A stretch of DNA of 64,000 nt, taken from Pholiota molesta. Its lineage: Eukaryota; Basidiomycota; Agaricomycetes; Agaricales; Strophariaceae. The position numbers and the translations under genes are program-made. Each line of letters begins with the position of its first letter. The first letter of the stretch is position 1. Below the pieces are notes generated by a model. That model was not told where the DNA came from. It saw nothing but the letters and a program-made list of their open reading frames with translations, and ran no database searches. The stretch covers positions 372,001 through 436,000 of the forward strand of contig JACGCK010000005.1 in the NCBI GenBank assembly GCA_014925825.1, in the 5' to 3' direction. Below, piece by piece: positions 27,199-38,575 of the stretch.

Positions 27199-30100
27199 AT
27201 GGGACAAAGCAGCTCCAGATTACAGAACCAGCCAGTACAACGTGCACCGTCCACCAACTCGACTTCACCATCTTCTGTCGTGGGCATCACCACCGAACTC
27301 CAACCCGACTCCCCTGTTGACGTAGGCGCGGAGTCCTCCAGCCGCCCGCAATCTCGAAGATCCTCCATTCGCAAGAGCATTCTCAGATATGTTACGCCAT
27401 CGAATATTCGTAGTCGAATCAATAGTACTACATCAAATCCAGGAGATGTGAGACGCTCATGGCGCAATTCTAGGCGCTGGTCCAAGGCCCAACCTGATTC
27501 TGTGCCGCAACACGAGGATTCTCATCAGGGATCTTCATCGGGAAGCTCTGCTGCTGGGCCATCTACTTTGCCAGTTTGCCCTCTGGATAAAGGCAAAGAG
27601 CGGGAGATCAGTTCACCCTTGGAAGAAGTCGAGGAACAGCTTAACGCCATGGCTACAACTTTCGATGAAACCCCTCGATCGTCATATCCTATATCTCCTC
27701 TCGACTCAGAGCAGGCACCTTCATCTCTAGAATATATTTCTGGCGCTCCTCCTGCGCTAAATTTTTCAAATTTACCCTCGCAAAATGTCGAAATCATGAC
27801 ACATGAAAACGCTCTTGCTGAGCATTCCCCGAATCCATCAAACCACGAAATGCCTCCTGTATCCCCAGAGGCAGCGACTGAAACACCTTCGCAACAACAA
27901 CAACAACCAATAGCTGCGCCTCCTCAGCAGCAGCGGTCGGCTTCATCACCAAGGCAGTTCCCACCACCAGGAACGTTAGTTGTCGTGCAAGGTATTGTTC
28001 ACACAACTGACGTTTCACGGCCGAATAACAGCACCCCCTCTGATTCTGCGACCTCTGGAGATGCTCCACCACAACCTGGACCAGGTCTCGATGTTGGGGA
28101 TCAGGGTATGCATCGTACTCGAAACAGGTTATCGGCGCTCCTTAGGCCTCGATCGTCATCGCGGCCTGTATCAACCATAATTAACGACGTCCCTTCCACA
28201 ACAATGCACATACACCCTGGAGGAGACTCGCCATCTGTATCGGGATCGGGATCACCAACGTCGTCGGATGAATCCGCTCATACTGCAATCGCGACTACGA
28301 ATATCGATGAAATCGGTGATTCGTCACGAGAACCCCTCCCAGCCATTCCAGATCAAGCACCACCTGCGGTAGAAAATCCGAGTACTGCTATCTCGTCAAG
28401 TAGCATTGATGTGTTGGGCACACTTTTAAGGTCTGTATATCTTACACACTTCGCGGCACTTCTTATCTCTGAATAACCTTGTCTTTTTATTACAGCGTAG
28501 CTGCAGCGGCTACAGCTGCATCCTTGCTCACAGGTTCATCTGAACCTATTTTGTCATCTGGTTTGGCTCCCCCGCAAGCTGGGTCCCCTCCTCGTATGCC
28601 ACACCACACTCCTAATGCATCTATGCCCAATTTACCTTCTTATCCTGGCCAAGTACCACCCGCTAATGTACATCAAGACGCGTCAGCTGCAGGTCGTTCG
28701 GAACGCATGCGCCAAGCATGGGGAACGATTAGGGAACGCCTGGGACTACGCCCGTCGACTTCCACTACAGACGACGCTAGAAATCAATTCCAGCAAGATT
28801 TTAGCAACACGGATGCTGTCTCCAACCCTTCAGCTGGTGATGGAATAGGATTAGGATCTCCGACTGATACACGAGAACTCATGTTGGCGGAAATGGCCCG
28901 AGCATTCAACATCGGGTTAGGGTGAATGGGCTTGGTGGGCTTGCACCTGGTTCTAATCCCGTGAACGGAGGTTCAGAACCTGAGGTCGTTAATGGGATCA
29001 CATTTCAGATGAGGACTCCCATCTACCCTCGGAAGATTCGGAAAGCACCTCGCAACGACAACCAACAGCTGAAGCTCCCACTGCGACTTTGCCACCTGAA
29101 GGGAGCTTTGAACGATTTTTAGTTGATTTGCAAATCGATCTGCGAACTGCACTAACACAAACCGACGACGAGCCAGACCCCGAACAACCAACGCCTGTCC
29201 AAGAACCCTTCATACCAGAACCGCAGTCTAATCGATCAATGGATGATGTAACAGTCAACTCTGCGGCGCCACTTCCTTGGAATCCACTGGGTGCCTCTCA
29301 TGATAATAGCGACGACCATCACTATTCAGACAACCCAGCAGGTCAAAACGCCGCTGCAGTGCCATCTGACATGTCAGAATCCCTTTTCTATAGAGATGGG
29401 GACTATGCCGACATGCCATTCCTACAAGACGTTACTGACTCTGAATCTGAGTTGGATGAAGATGAACACGAGGATGATGAATACGAGGATGAGGGTAAGC
29501 TTTTTTGAGTTACTTCGACTAATATGCCTTCTAAACTTTTGTAGACTTCCAATCTGCAGAACATGGTTCTGTACAAGATCAAGGTCGTGCTGAGCCTCCA
29601 GATGCGCAACATGGACACACCTCGGGAAATGGTCGCATTGATGCTTCTGGACGCATCAACTGGTGGAGACTATACAGGTTCCCGCCTATCGTTTCTCCCC
29701 CTTCTGATGCTTCAAGTTTAAGGCAGCACTTTGGACCTACCAGTTCAGCGTCCGCATCAACCACCACGCATACTTCTACCTTATCAGGTCCATCTGAACC
29801 GTCTCACCCCCCTGAGCCATCAGAAAACACACCAGCACCCATCTCCGAGACCACCCCGAGTCATTCATCAACAAGAGAGCCACTATCTCAGTCACCTTCC
29901 CAGTCCGTTGTTCCTGTCATTGTTGTGGGCCTTCAATCCGTGAATTCGGAATGGCGGCCCGACCTCCCAACTCAAGGCGGCGATGAGGATGTTGATTTCT
30001 TTGGACAACCAACTTCTGACTTGGGCGTTGGTATTGAAAATGATGACGATGATCTGGATGGCTGGGGTGGTCAGCACCATACTGGCATAGGAGCAGGCGG

Positions 30101-30907
30101 ACATGGATTGAACGCGCCCACAGGGCGTGGAAGGTCAAGAGGTTGGCATTCACGAGCTGCAAATGCCATCCGAAATCTGCGACCTGGAAGGCGAAATACT
30201 CAAGTTGATTCAGATGTCCAAATGCCCGCCGCTTCGCCTGGTAGCAGGACTTTCCTGATATACGTCATTGGAGGTTTGTTCAATTTCATACATTTAATCG
30301 TAAATCGGGTTAACATGCGCACACAGGATATTACCCCCCGGACCACAGTATTGTTACTGGCGGACCTAATATCTTAGATTCGTTTGAGGCGTTGCTGTAA
30401 GTTATTCAGAAAAAATTATAACCCTGCTATAGCATTAATATGATAACATTCTTTTTCTTATCATCTAGCGAACTCGCAGACTTATTGGGACACGTCAAGC
30501 CCCTACTGTATCGAAAGATGAAATCGAGAAATCCGGCCTAGAAATCATCAAGGCCTCCGATCTACCTCAACATGAACAAGATGGGAAAGTCTCATCCAAC
30601 TGCCTCGACAGAGTACGTTCTTTTCATCACTTTTAAAAGTCTGCTAATCACAAACGAATCGCAGTGCCTAATCTGCCTCGACGATTATGAACCTGAGGAT
30701 CCCATCCGTGTCATGACCTGTCGGCACGCCTTCCATCAAAATTGTGTTGATGAGTGGTTGCAAAAGGGCAGAAACAATTGTCCTGCCTGTCGATCGACAG
30801 TAAGTTCTTATTATTGTCTGTGAACTTGTCTTGTGTTCATATCATTCTACCAGGGTGTTGCAACGGATAGTCACTCCACAGTTCCTATGCCCACCCCGGC
30901 TTCATAA
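27199..30907 (+). CDS. Large disordered RING-H2 E3 ubiquitin ligase with myristoylation-like N-terminus
   Basis: The start MGQSSSRLQ fits an N-myristoylation signal (Gly2, Ser6-type), suggesting membrane association. Most of the protein is low-complexity Ser/Pro/Gln, including a short polyglutamine run at about 27893-27908, and acidic stretches such as DEDEHEDDEYEDE. The C-terminal RING-H2 at about 30663-30800 has CLICLDDYEP, CRHAFHQNC and CPACRST, with all eight zinc ligands. The frame ends ...MPTPAS at 30907. Segments FLIYVIGGYYPPDH and SFEALLELADLLG before the RING are probably a conserved pre-RING helix. Three one-base gaps break the frame: at about 28920-28922, 28994-28996 (both runs of G) and 30500-30503 (run of C). 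Substrates cannot be inferred. Confidence 0.8.
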
Positions 30908-31513
30908 GGAATGAATCAGGACAGTGTACTATTTTGCCAGAGGCTTGAAGGAGTCTGTAACTTATTGACCTTTATCATCCCCACCTTGAACTCTCAATCC
31001 CCACATTTTGTTTTCTCTTCTTTCGACATCTATGTCACTACCTTCTGACTAACACACAATAACCAGGCATTGTAGCACCACTCTCATTTTATTCTGTAAT
31101 CACTGTTCGATTTCGCGTTTTGTTAAATTCAGACGTCTTATTTCAATCATAAGTAGTTCTAACTAAATTGTATGGCAGCGGCTAATGCTATTTACTACCT
31201 ATCACCACTGCGTTACCGCACGTCGCAGATTCATACCATTCAAGTTGACAATAAGGCGGACTGCGCCCCAGGCCGATATGGTCCAGGTGATTCGATGTAC
31301 CTTGTCCTACCTGTTTTAAGTAAGAACAGAATTAAGGTATTTCCTAGACTGGCCTACTTCTAGATCCAATTTCAGCTTTCCAGGCGGATCTTAAACTTAC
31401 CATATTTCTTGCAGGCTGACTCCCTCCATCTCTTGATTGAATTCTTAACATTCTCCTGACCAGTTTAACGTGTCTTATACTATTCTGTAACAGTTCATGG
31501 GTGACAAGCCAGT
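30908..31513. other. Intergenic region between RING-H2 gene and NYN gene
   Basis: About 600 bp between a stop and the next start on the same strand. It should hold the RING 3' UTR and the NYN promoter. No gene supported. Confidence 0.45.
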
Positions 31514-32777
31514 ATGACGCGCCGATACAATAAGGGTCCACCAGATATCGCCATCTTCTGGGACTACGGTATGTTATTATTGAAAAATCGTGCAAGAATT
31601 TTGATATATTTACTCTGGAATTATCAACGGTAGAAAACTGTCCTGTCCCATCGAATGTGAGAGGCAGCAAGGTCGTCAGCAGTATCTTCAAATCAGTAAA
31701 AGAACATGGAAATGTCTTCTCGTTCAAAGCATATCTCCGCATCACGGAAGAACAGCTATCTAACAAGGCCATTGGCATCCGTTCTCAACTGCAATACTCC
31801 GGCGTCTCCCTTATCGATTGCCCTCTCAATGGCAAAAAAGATGTTGTAGATCATATGATGATGGGTGAGTAAACTATATTCTGTGGCTTAATTCGAGTTG
31901 GAGATGCGAAGCTCATAGTTTCGTTAATCTCAGTCGATATGATTGTCTATGCCATGTCCCATCCAGATTCTACTATTGTTGTAATTACTGGTGATCGTGA
32001 CTTCGCATACGCATTAGCGACCATGAAGCTTCAAGGCCACAAGATTGTGTTGATCACCAAGTCAAATGCACACGCCAGTATAAAAGAACCAGCCGACATA
32101 TGTCTCGATTGGGAGTCAAATATTCTGGGGATCAGAAAAGAGGAGCCAGAGCCATACATCTCATGTGCATGAGCGTGGGTTTCAACGAAGCTTACGATGA
32201 TGCGGAGGAAGATGTCGAGAACGAATCCGAGGACGACTATGACGATTATAGTTCCGATTCTGACCATATACTGGAAGATGCAGAAATAGACGATGCCACC
32301 AGCAGTGCCATGGTTCGCAATGTAGTTTCAGGCTTGGTGACCCCTCCACATTCCCCCTCAAAAACCGTCGGCCATTATTTGGATTGGTCACCAAAGTCGC
32401 CTACCGAAAATGCTAGGCATTCACCGTCAATGCCTAACATCTCTGATTTAGCTTTGTCGTCCCCAATCTTCAAGGGTAGATCAAAATATGAAACAGTGGT
32501 TGATCTACCCTTACCGAAATTCAGCGATAATTCTGGCTGCAATTACAGTATTTTCAAGGTCCTCATTGAATGTCTTAGAGAGCATGCCGCCAACGGCAGA
32601 TATCGACCATTGCGTTCTATGGTCGGGTCCCAAATTTCGCGGAACGGGGCAACATATAGGACAGCCGACGTCAGGGGATTCACCGAATATACTGCTTTGG
32701 CAGAGAAGGAAGGTGTTGTTTCCCTTGGAGGCATGAATGGTCTAGCATGGATTTCCCTAAAACCTGCCTGGCGTTAA
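31514..32777 (+). CDS. NYN (PIN-like) nuclease domain plus LOTUS/OST-HTH-like protein, MARF1-like
   Basis: Exons 31514-31568, 31634-31864 and 31934-32777. The N-terminal NYN domain shows the acidic residues of PIN-type nucleases: IAIFWDYENCPVPS, KKDVVDHMMMVDMIVYA and VVITGDRDFAYAL. An acidic linker follows (ENESEDDYDDYSSDSD). The C-terminus (about 32540-32777) resembles an OST-HTH/LOTUS module: FKVLIECLREHAANGRYRPLRS, then AEKEGVVSLGG and GLAWISLKP. NYN plus LOTUS domains are known from MARF1 (limkain b1), an RNA-decay factor. One base appears missing between about 32110 and 32170, where the frame changes. With it the exons total 1131 nt, or 376 residues. RNA cleavage is inferred from motifs only. 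Confidence 0.75.
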
Positions 32778-32910
32778 TCACATTGCTGTAATACCTCAAG
32801 TTACCAAAGGCGTAATTTGTTGTAACACAATGAGATTATCTGGGTCCTCTAGGGTATCCAAAATGGAATACGGAGAAGAAATATGTTAGATCTTAATGCA
32901 TCGTCTGGTT

Positions 32911-34150
32911 TTATCGCTCGAAGTCCAGAGAGGTCCACACTCGTAAGGTATCATCGTTTTCTTCCAGAGCTTGCACAAGCTCTTGCACTTTCTCCTTCAG
33001 TTCTGTATCGACATCCGGAGACCGCTCGACAGGCACGTAGGCAATTTCAGCAGACTCTATTTTGGCACCAAGTGTTTCTTCGTGTTTTGTAATGGCATCT
33101 TCTAGCATTGCCACATCCTGAGGTTCGCAATAGAACTATGTGAACAAAACGCTTGTTAAGTTTGATGTACTCTCATGAAATGGGAGAGGGCAACAAACCC
33201 AGAAGTAAGCCGCTTCAGGTCGCTGCAGTTTGTGTGCCTCGTCGTAATCTGTGGCACCATTTTCTAAGGCGATATCCATGAGCCCTCCAAAGGTGTCGGA
33301 AGACTTGTCCAACGCCACGGTTATACATCCCAGTCGATTGAACATAAAGTTGACGGGAGCCATGCGTGCCCTAAATATGTAAGAATTTTTAAAAAATTCG
33401 TCTTTGGACATGAATATTAAGTACCCATGTGTCGCCAGAATCTCTCGCACATTGTGTATTGTACGATTGACGTTGTCAGTTATACACTCTCTTCAACTCG
33501 TCAGTATCCTCTGCTAGAAACAGTTGGACAAGACTCACATGATAATTCCAACAGATCCTCCGACTAGGGCTTCATACGTAAAACGTTCTCCTGCACGGTC
33601 TTGTCCTTTCATACACTTTTGGGACTCAACAGTGGTTGTGCGTATGGGAGGGCTGAGGACTTACACGAGCCAGGGATTTAGCTATGTTATCTTTTGGAAC
33701 ACCTTGTTCCTTCGCTTTTTTGAGCACTACGGCGAGCTGTGCATTCTTTTCCGGATCAATAGAGCCTCCTCCTGTGGGCTAACAGGGTCAACGAACATTC
33801 ATTCTCCAAAGAATTGAACGCCAACGAACTTTTGACGGCTACTGCTATTTCCTATAACATAGTTATATTGAGAGAAACATGAGCAGATAATGCAGCTTTA
33901 CTTACATGGTTTACTCTTGCATACAGAACACTCTTCTGTCCATCATGTGCTGCCTTTTTGTCCTTGATTTTAGACCACTGCCAGTTGCTCTAATCTTCAA
34001 CATGGTGTTTAGTAGCCAGAATACGAGTCATGAACGCGCCTTGTTATGACCAGATTGCACAACGTTATTAGGAATAAAGGTACGTCGTGTAATGGTCGAC
34101 AAACCTCGGGGTAAAGGCTTTAAGAGAGTCCTTGAAGCAAGCAGGAGCAT
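32911..34150 (-). CDS. Mitochondrial YebC/TACO1-family translational activator
   Basis: YebC/TACO1 proteins support mitochondrial translation, in animals that of COX1. The first exon encodes an Arg-rich, acid-free leader (MLLLASRTLLKPLPRGLS) typical of a mitochondrial presequence. The family start SGHNK/WSKIKDKKAAHD spans the first intron. Further motifs are GGGSIDPEKNAQLAVVLKKAK, ERFTYEALVGGSVGIIM, RLGCITVALD and a C-terminal region ending SLDFER. To join HNK to WSK the first intron must start with GC rather than GT (...AAG|GCGCGT...GGCAG|TGG). That is a rare but known intron class, or a base error. The start lies only 88 bp from the divergent NPR2 start. Confidence 0.88.
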
Positions 34151-34238
34151 TATGACATGCTAAACCTTGACAGAGCAACTCGAATCCAAGTCGGGTGGCG
34201 GACAACCGGGCCGTACAAGGTATGGACCTCAACTTGCG
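34151..34238. promoter_or_regulatory. 88 bp bidirectional promoter, TACO1 / NPR2
   Basis: The two start codons face away from each other with 88 bp between, so promoter elements and 5' UTRs of both genes must overlap or extend into each other's coding sequence. No specific site recognised. Confidence 0.5.
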
Positions 34239-36607
34239 ATGAGCGCTGCTCAAACTTTGCCTGCAATGCCTGACGGCGACTCTTTCTTGCCTCGGATCCA
34301 ATCTGTCTTCTATGCTGTCTTCGATGTCCAACAGGGGCCCAAGATTGTATATCAAGTCCCCGAAGGTCTCATTGCGATTCCTTCCGCAGGCCCTTCATCC
34401 AACGCAAATGGAAACGGTTCTGTGCCGCCAACACCATCCGCGGAGACTTCTCCTGTGATACCTTTATCCTCTACTGCTTCTATAGGAAATGGAATATCTT
34501 CGAGGAACTCCAGTGCATCTCTCGTTTCCCCTACCGAATATTACAGATCAGGCGGTCGACGCCTTCCTTCACCCCACAAGCGATCTAATTCATCCCAACG
34601 TACCTTGTTCAAATTCAACGACATATCCATGTTTGTAATACCACATCCTGCACTGTGCGGAAGACTTGTGACCTGCGCAACGCGGGGACATCGTATCATT
34701 GGATTTCCTGTCGAGCTAAAGGGCAAATACAAGCGAAACTACTTTCGATATAATCTCTGTTTTGTATTCGATCGTGAGGCAGATCTAAGTTGCTATGAAC
34801 CTATAGTTCGGAAAGTAAGCCGCGTTCTGAAGTCGTGTGAGGTAAGTAACAAGCCGCTTCTTCTTCTATCTCTCTAACCCTTGCTCAGGAAGAATCTGCA
34901 TTTCTGTCTTCACCGCAAACTTCTCCAGCTGTGCACGCTATCCTGGAACAACTATACGAAGACCTGAATTCCTATTCTGAAACTTCAATCCCAATCGACC
35001 AGTTTAATTCAATTGAACTAAAGATCTTTCCTTTCTATCCAAATCCACCCCCGCTCGAAGACTGGCAGGTCCCTCTGGCTCTGATTAATTTGTCAAAGAG
35101 AATTGAGGATAACTGGGACCTTACGATGCAAAAGGTTATTTCATTATTCAAGGTTCCACTAATGGTCACTGAAGGTGATATAAGGTATGCAACATATCAA
35201 CGGCGTGAATCATGTCAGTCGTATTGCACATTTGGCGGATTGTGATATATCATTAACACGTCAGGCCATATCTCACCTTCTGTAAGTTGTAACCGTTTTT
35301 TTAACATCTCAAACTTTTTTATGAACTCTTTCAGATACTATCAAGTCATTATGATGATTGATATTTTCCAATATTCCAACATGTATACTCTACGGAAGAG
35401 CATACAGTGGCTAGCTGATGAATCCCATGTCAAGGAAGAATGCGGCCCTTACGTGACGAAGAAAGGTCAGCGAATGGTTTTCCATATTCTGAACCAAAAT
35501 CTTATTCATTCATATCCTAGGCAGGGATATACCTGACTGGCCAAAGCTTCTGCATCTGTATTCAAGGCTGAAACCTGGCAAAACCATTTTCGAATGGATG
35601 AAAGATTACGAAGTGGAAGAACTAGGGATAGACGTTCGCAGATTCACGAGTTTTGGCGTCATCAAAGTAGGCCCTCTAAGTCGCTTCCGTACAGTCAATT
35701 AATCGTTTCTTAGGGTTTCTGCGACGGGTTCACCGGTTTCCCGTATACATACCACCAGACCCCTCAGAACCGGCCAATGATCTGACATATGACGCCGAAA
35801 GTGCCAATGGCCCTTCGCCAGAAACGACTCTGGCACGAAAACGAGGCAAAAGCCTTTCGAGTGCTAGTCTGCGTGTGTCCCCTATGGAGCTCAAACATCG
35901 GACGAAGCGCTACTTCCACAACCCAGTGGGAGGCTTCATAGCCAGCCAGTGGTGTTCCCGACTCTTGCACCCGAAGCGTCTCCTTATGGTCAGATTGAGA
36001 ATCCTGGGGCAAATGTACAACCTACGATAACCGCTCGCATCGAGCACGACGAGCAAGTGCAGCAGAAAAAGTTCTTGAACAGATCCGGAATCGCGAAAAA
36101 TCTAATACCAATGTGCTCCCAAATCCGCGCAATTCATGGATTCACTATCAGCACGATAGTTCCTCCCAACATACCCCTAATACACCACATTCCAACTTGA
36201 CACAAACCGCGAATAATAATGCTAATACAGCCCATCCAATGAATGGTGCACAAGCAAGTCCAACAAAAGGAATGTCCAACGGAAGGACAGAACGTCGGCA
36301 TTCTCTGATTACCCCTGCTGTTCCTCCGTCCTCCCCTGTGACCTCCAAAATTGCTCTTACATCTTCCCGACCGACTCGCATATCTCGGTCTCCTTCTGCA
36401 CCGCATCTCGTACAATCAGGACATGGTCAGGCTGTACCACCTACAGTTCCACCGGAACTACAAGGTTTGCTTGATGGAGAGCACCATACGGATGAGTTGA
36501 GTGTAAGATTTGAGGCAGGCTGGCCGTTACTAGAACAGTGGCTTCTAACTATAGGAGGCGGTTCAGGAGATGGTGACTATGGGAGAGTGGTTGTCATATA
36601 TAAATAA
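34239..36607 (+). CDS. NPR2: NPR2, subunit of the SEACIT/GATOR1 complex
   Basis: Npr2 with Npr3 and Iml1 restrains TORC1 when nitrogen or amino acids are scarce, acting at the vacuole. The start is at MSAAQTLPAMPDG. The family signature follows: FLPRIQSVFYAVFDVQQGPK, IVYQVPEGL, then RGHRIIGFPVELKGKYKRN, NYFRYNLCFVFDR, the helical middle NGVNHVSRIAHLADCDISL and YYQVIMMIDIFQYSN, and the C-terminus HHTDELSVRFEAGWPLLEQW ending YGRVVVIYK. Six exons: 34239-34841, 34889-35134, 35185-35281, 35335-35465, 35521-35666, 35714-36607. Four one-base gaps are needed, at about 35185, 35713-35715, 35879-35882 and 36066-36070. The corrected total is 2121 nt, or 706 residues. The C-terminal third contains a lineage-specific disordered insert. 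Confidence 0.92.
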
Positions 36608-36728
36608 TTTCTGTTTATACCCCAATTCTCAGTCCAATTGACTACATTTTTGCGACCAAACGAAGCACGACACGATAGCAAGCACAGAAGTTGTATATGC
36701 GAAAATCACAAGTGTATTGCGTCTACGT

Positions 36729-38415
36729 TTATGCGGAATACGAGATACGGAGAGACAAACTGAAAGGCAAAGTACTGGCTGTAACTGATACCTCACCTCC
36801 ACTTGGTACTAATTCAGAAACCTTCTTCTCCAATTTGGTCGAGTTGCTTCTTCCAGCTGTGGGGGTGCCTGCAGATATATCTGCTTCGTGGGTGTCGATA
36901 ATGACGGCTTCTTGATTTGACTATCAGAATGGCAGTTAGTACATCATATTATAGAAACGTTAGAAAGTCAAAAGGGCGTACATGTCTTGCTTCTCAACTA
37001 AAGTTTCGATCAGCTGCTCGACAGTTAAATCGGGACTTATAGTCATTTCCAGTGATTCACCACCGCAGACCGGGCAATCATCACGTTTCTCGTGTTCAAA
37101 TGTGTAGGAATAGACACCATCTGTCCAATGAGCATGAAGTAATTGTTCAAGTAAGCAGCCGAGCTGGTCGCAATCTTGAACGCTTCGTTACAGCAGGCGG
37201 CTACATAAGCAGAATATCAATATCGCCTATTGAAAAGGGTGATGCAAGTGGCCACAAACCAGCGATGATAGCGTTTGTTGACGCGATGGCGGGGATGATA
37301 TTCTTAACCACTCCTTGTGTCAAAGACCATGTTACACCTTCAATTTTGAACTCTGCTGCACGGGCTGCTGCTATTTTGTATAGCCATCCGATGTGCTCTG
37401 GGTCGTCTGTATCCATCTTCTTATCTGGGGAAATATTTAGGCACGATCATGCACAGTAGCCTCGAAGTAATCTTACCTCCATGTACCCTGGGCCATTCCA
37501 GCACTGACGCCCATTCAATACAATGTTCAGGTAGACGAGGAGTATTGGCAATTGTGCAAATAGGGAATGCGGTAGGTTTGTTGAGCATGTCAAGCGAGCA
37601 TTCGTAACAGGACGTAACGGTAGGAAGAATCACTCGAGCCTGTCCCTTGAACCCTATATGACATGAGATTCAAAGAACAGAGGGAGATGGAATTATGAGA
37701 TACCTTCAGTTCCTCCATCGATCATGGGTTTGAGGCTCTCCGCATTTTCAGGATCAACGAGATTCACTAAGGTGGCGTTCATCCATCTGCGTGCTTCCAC
37801 TGAATCGAGACCGCAGATCACCAGGTTGAATTGCATATAGTATTCATCATCCTTGTCTTGGATCTTCCCAAAATATCTATCATCAAAGATCTCTTCAATA
37901 TCGACTCCCATAATCAACGCGACTATAACGACTTACGGGGTGACTTTGACTCCTGGTACGCGATTCATGATAAATTCAGCCGCAACAGTGGCTTTCGGCT
38001 TCCCGACATCCTTCGGCCTGGAACGAAATATCATTAACACGCTAGATGCATGAAACTGTTATTGCGTACCTGAACAAGAATTGTCGGTTGAGATTACTGA
38101 TATCTATTGTGTCCATGTCGATGACATGGATATCTTTGAAGCCAGTGAGCGCCAAATTGGCCAAAATCTCACAGCCAAGACCTCCAGCCCCGATGACTAA
38201 GATCTTTGCTTTATTACGAAGAAAATCTTTAACCTGTGGAAGGAGAACTTGGTTGAGCCTCATGCAGAAGAACTGTTATTCAGCGCGCGTACACCATCTC
38301 CAGCCATAAAGTCGGGGTCGGTACGAGGACCAGGGGTGTTCAGGACTTGATCTATGTGATAATAGCGTCCTGCCCAGTCATCTTCCAGGGATGCGCTATT
38401 CGATTGGGATGCCAT
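36729..38415 (-). CDS. UBA3: UBA3, catalytic subunit of the NEDD8-activating E1 enzyme
   Basis: With its partner Ula1/APPBP1, Uba3 activates the ubiquitin-like NEDD8/Rub1 that is attached to cullins. The start is [20 protein letters not shown]. The nucleotide-binding site is [21 protein letters not shown], followed by [20 protein letters not shown]. The adenylation domain holds [16 protein letters not shown], and the catalytic Cys is in [18 protein letters not shown]. Zinc ligands are SCYEC and DDCPVCGG. The C-terminal ubiquitin-fold domain binds the E2 and ends near [13 protein letters not shown]. One-base gaps occur at about 37125-37126 (after YFMLIG) and 36832-36833 (after EATRPN). The RCL1 gene starts 160 bp away in the opposite direction. 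Confidence 0.94.
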
Positions 38416-38575
38416 TGGTCAAAGAGTGAAAGGAGGATGGTGGAAAGAATTGAGTCAGCATACTAATTAGCAGTGGCAATCGCGGCAACTATTTCCCGTT
38501 TTGGACATCCCCGATCGCGTTTCTCAAGTAAGCAGCGATTCCAATTTTTTGTTCAAGTCACTCGTCCTGTTCGAC
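38416..38575. promoter_or_regulatory. 160 bp bidirectional promoter, UBA3 / RCL1
   Basis: The UBA3 and RCL1 start codons diverge from this 160 bp spacer. No specific site recognised. Confidence 0.5.
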
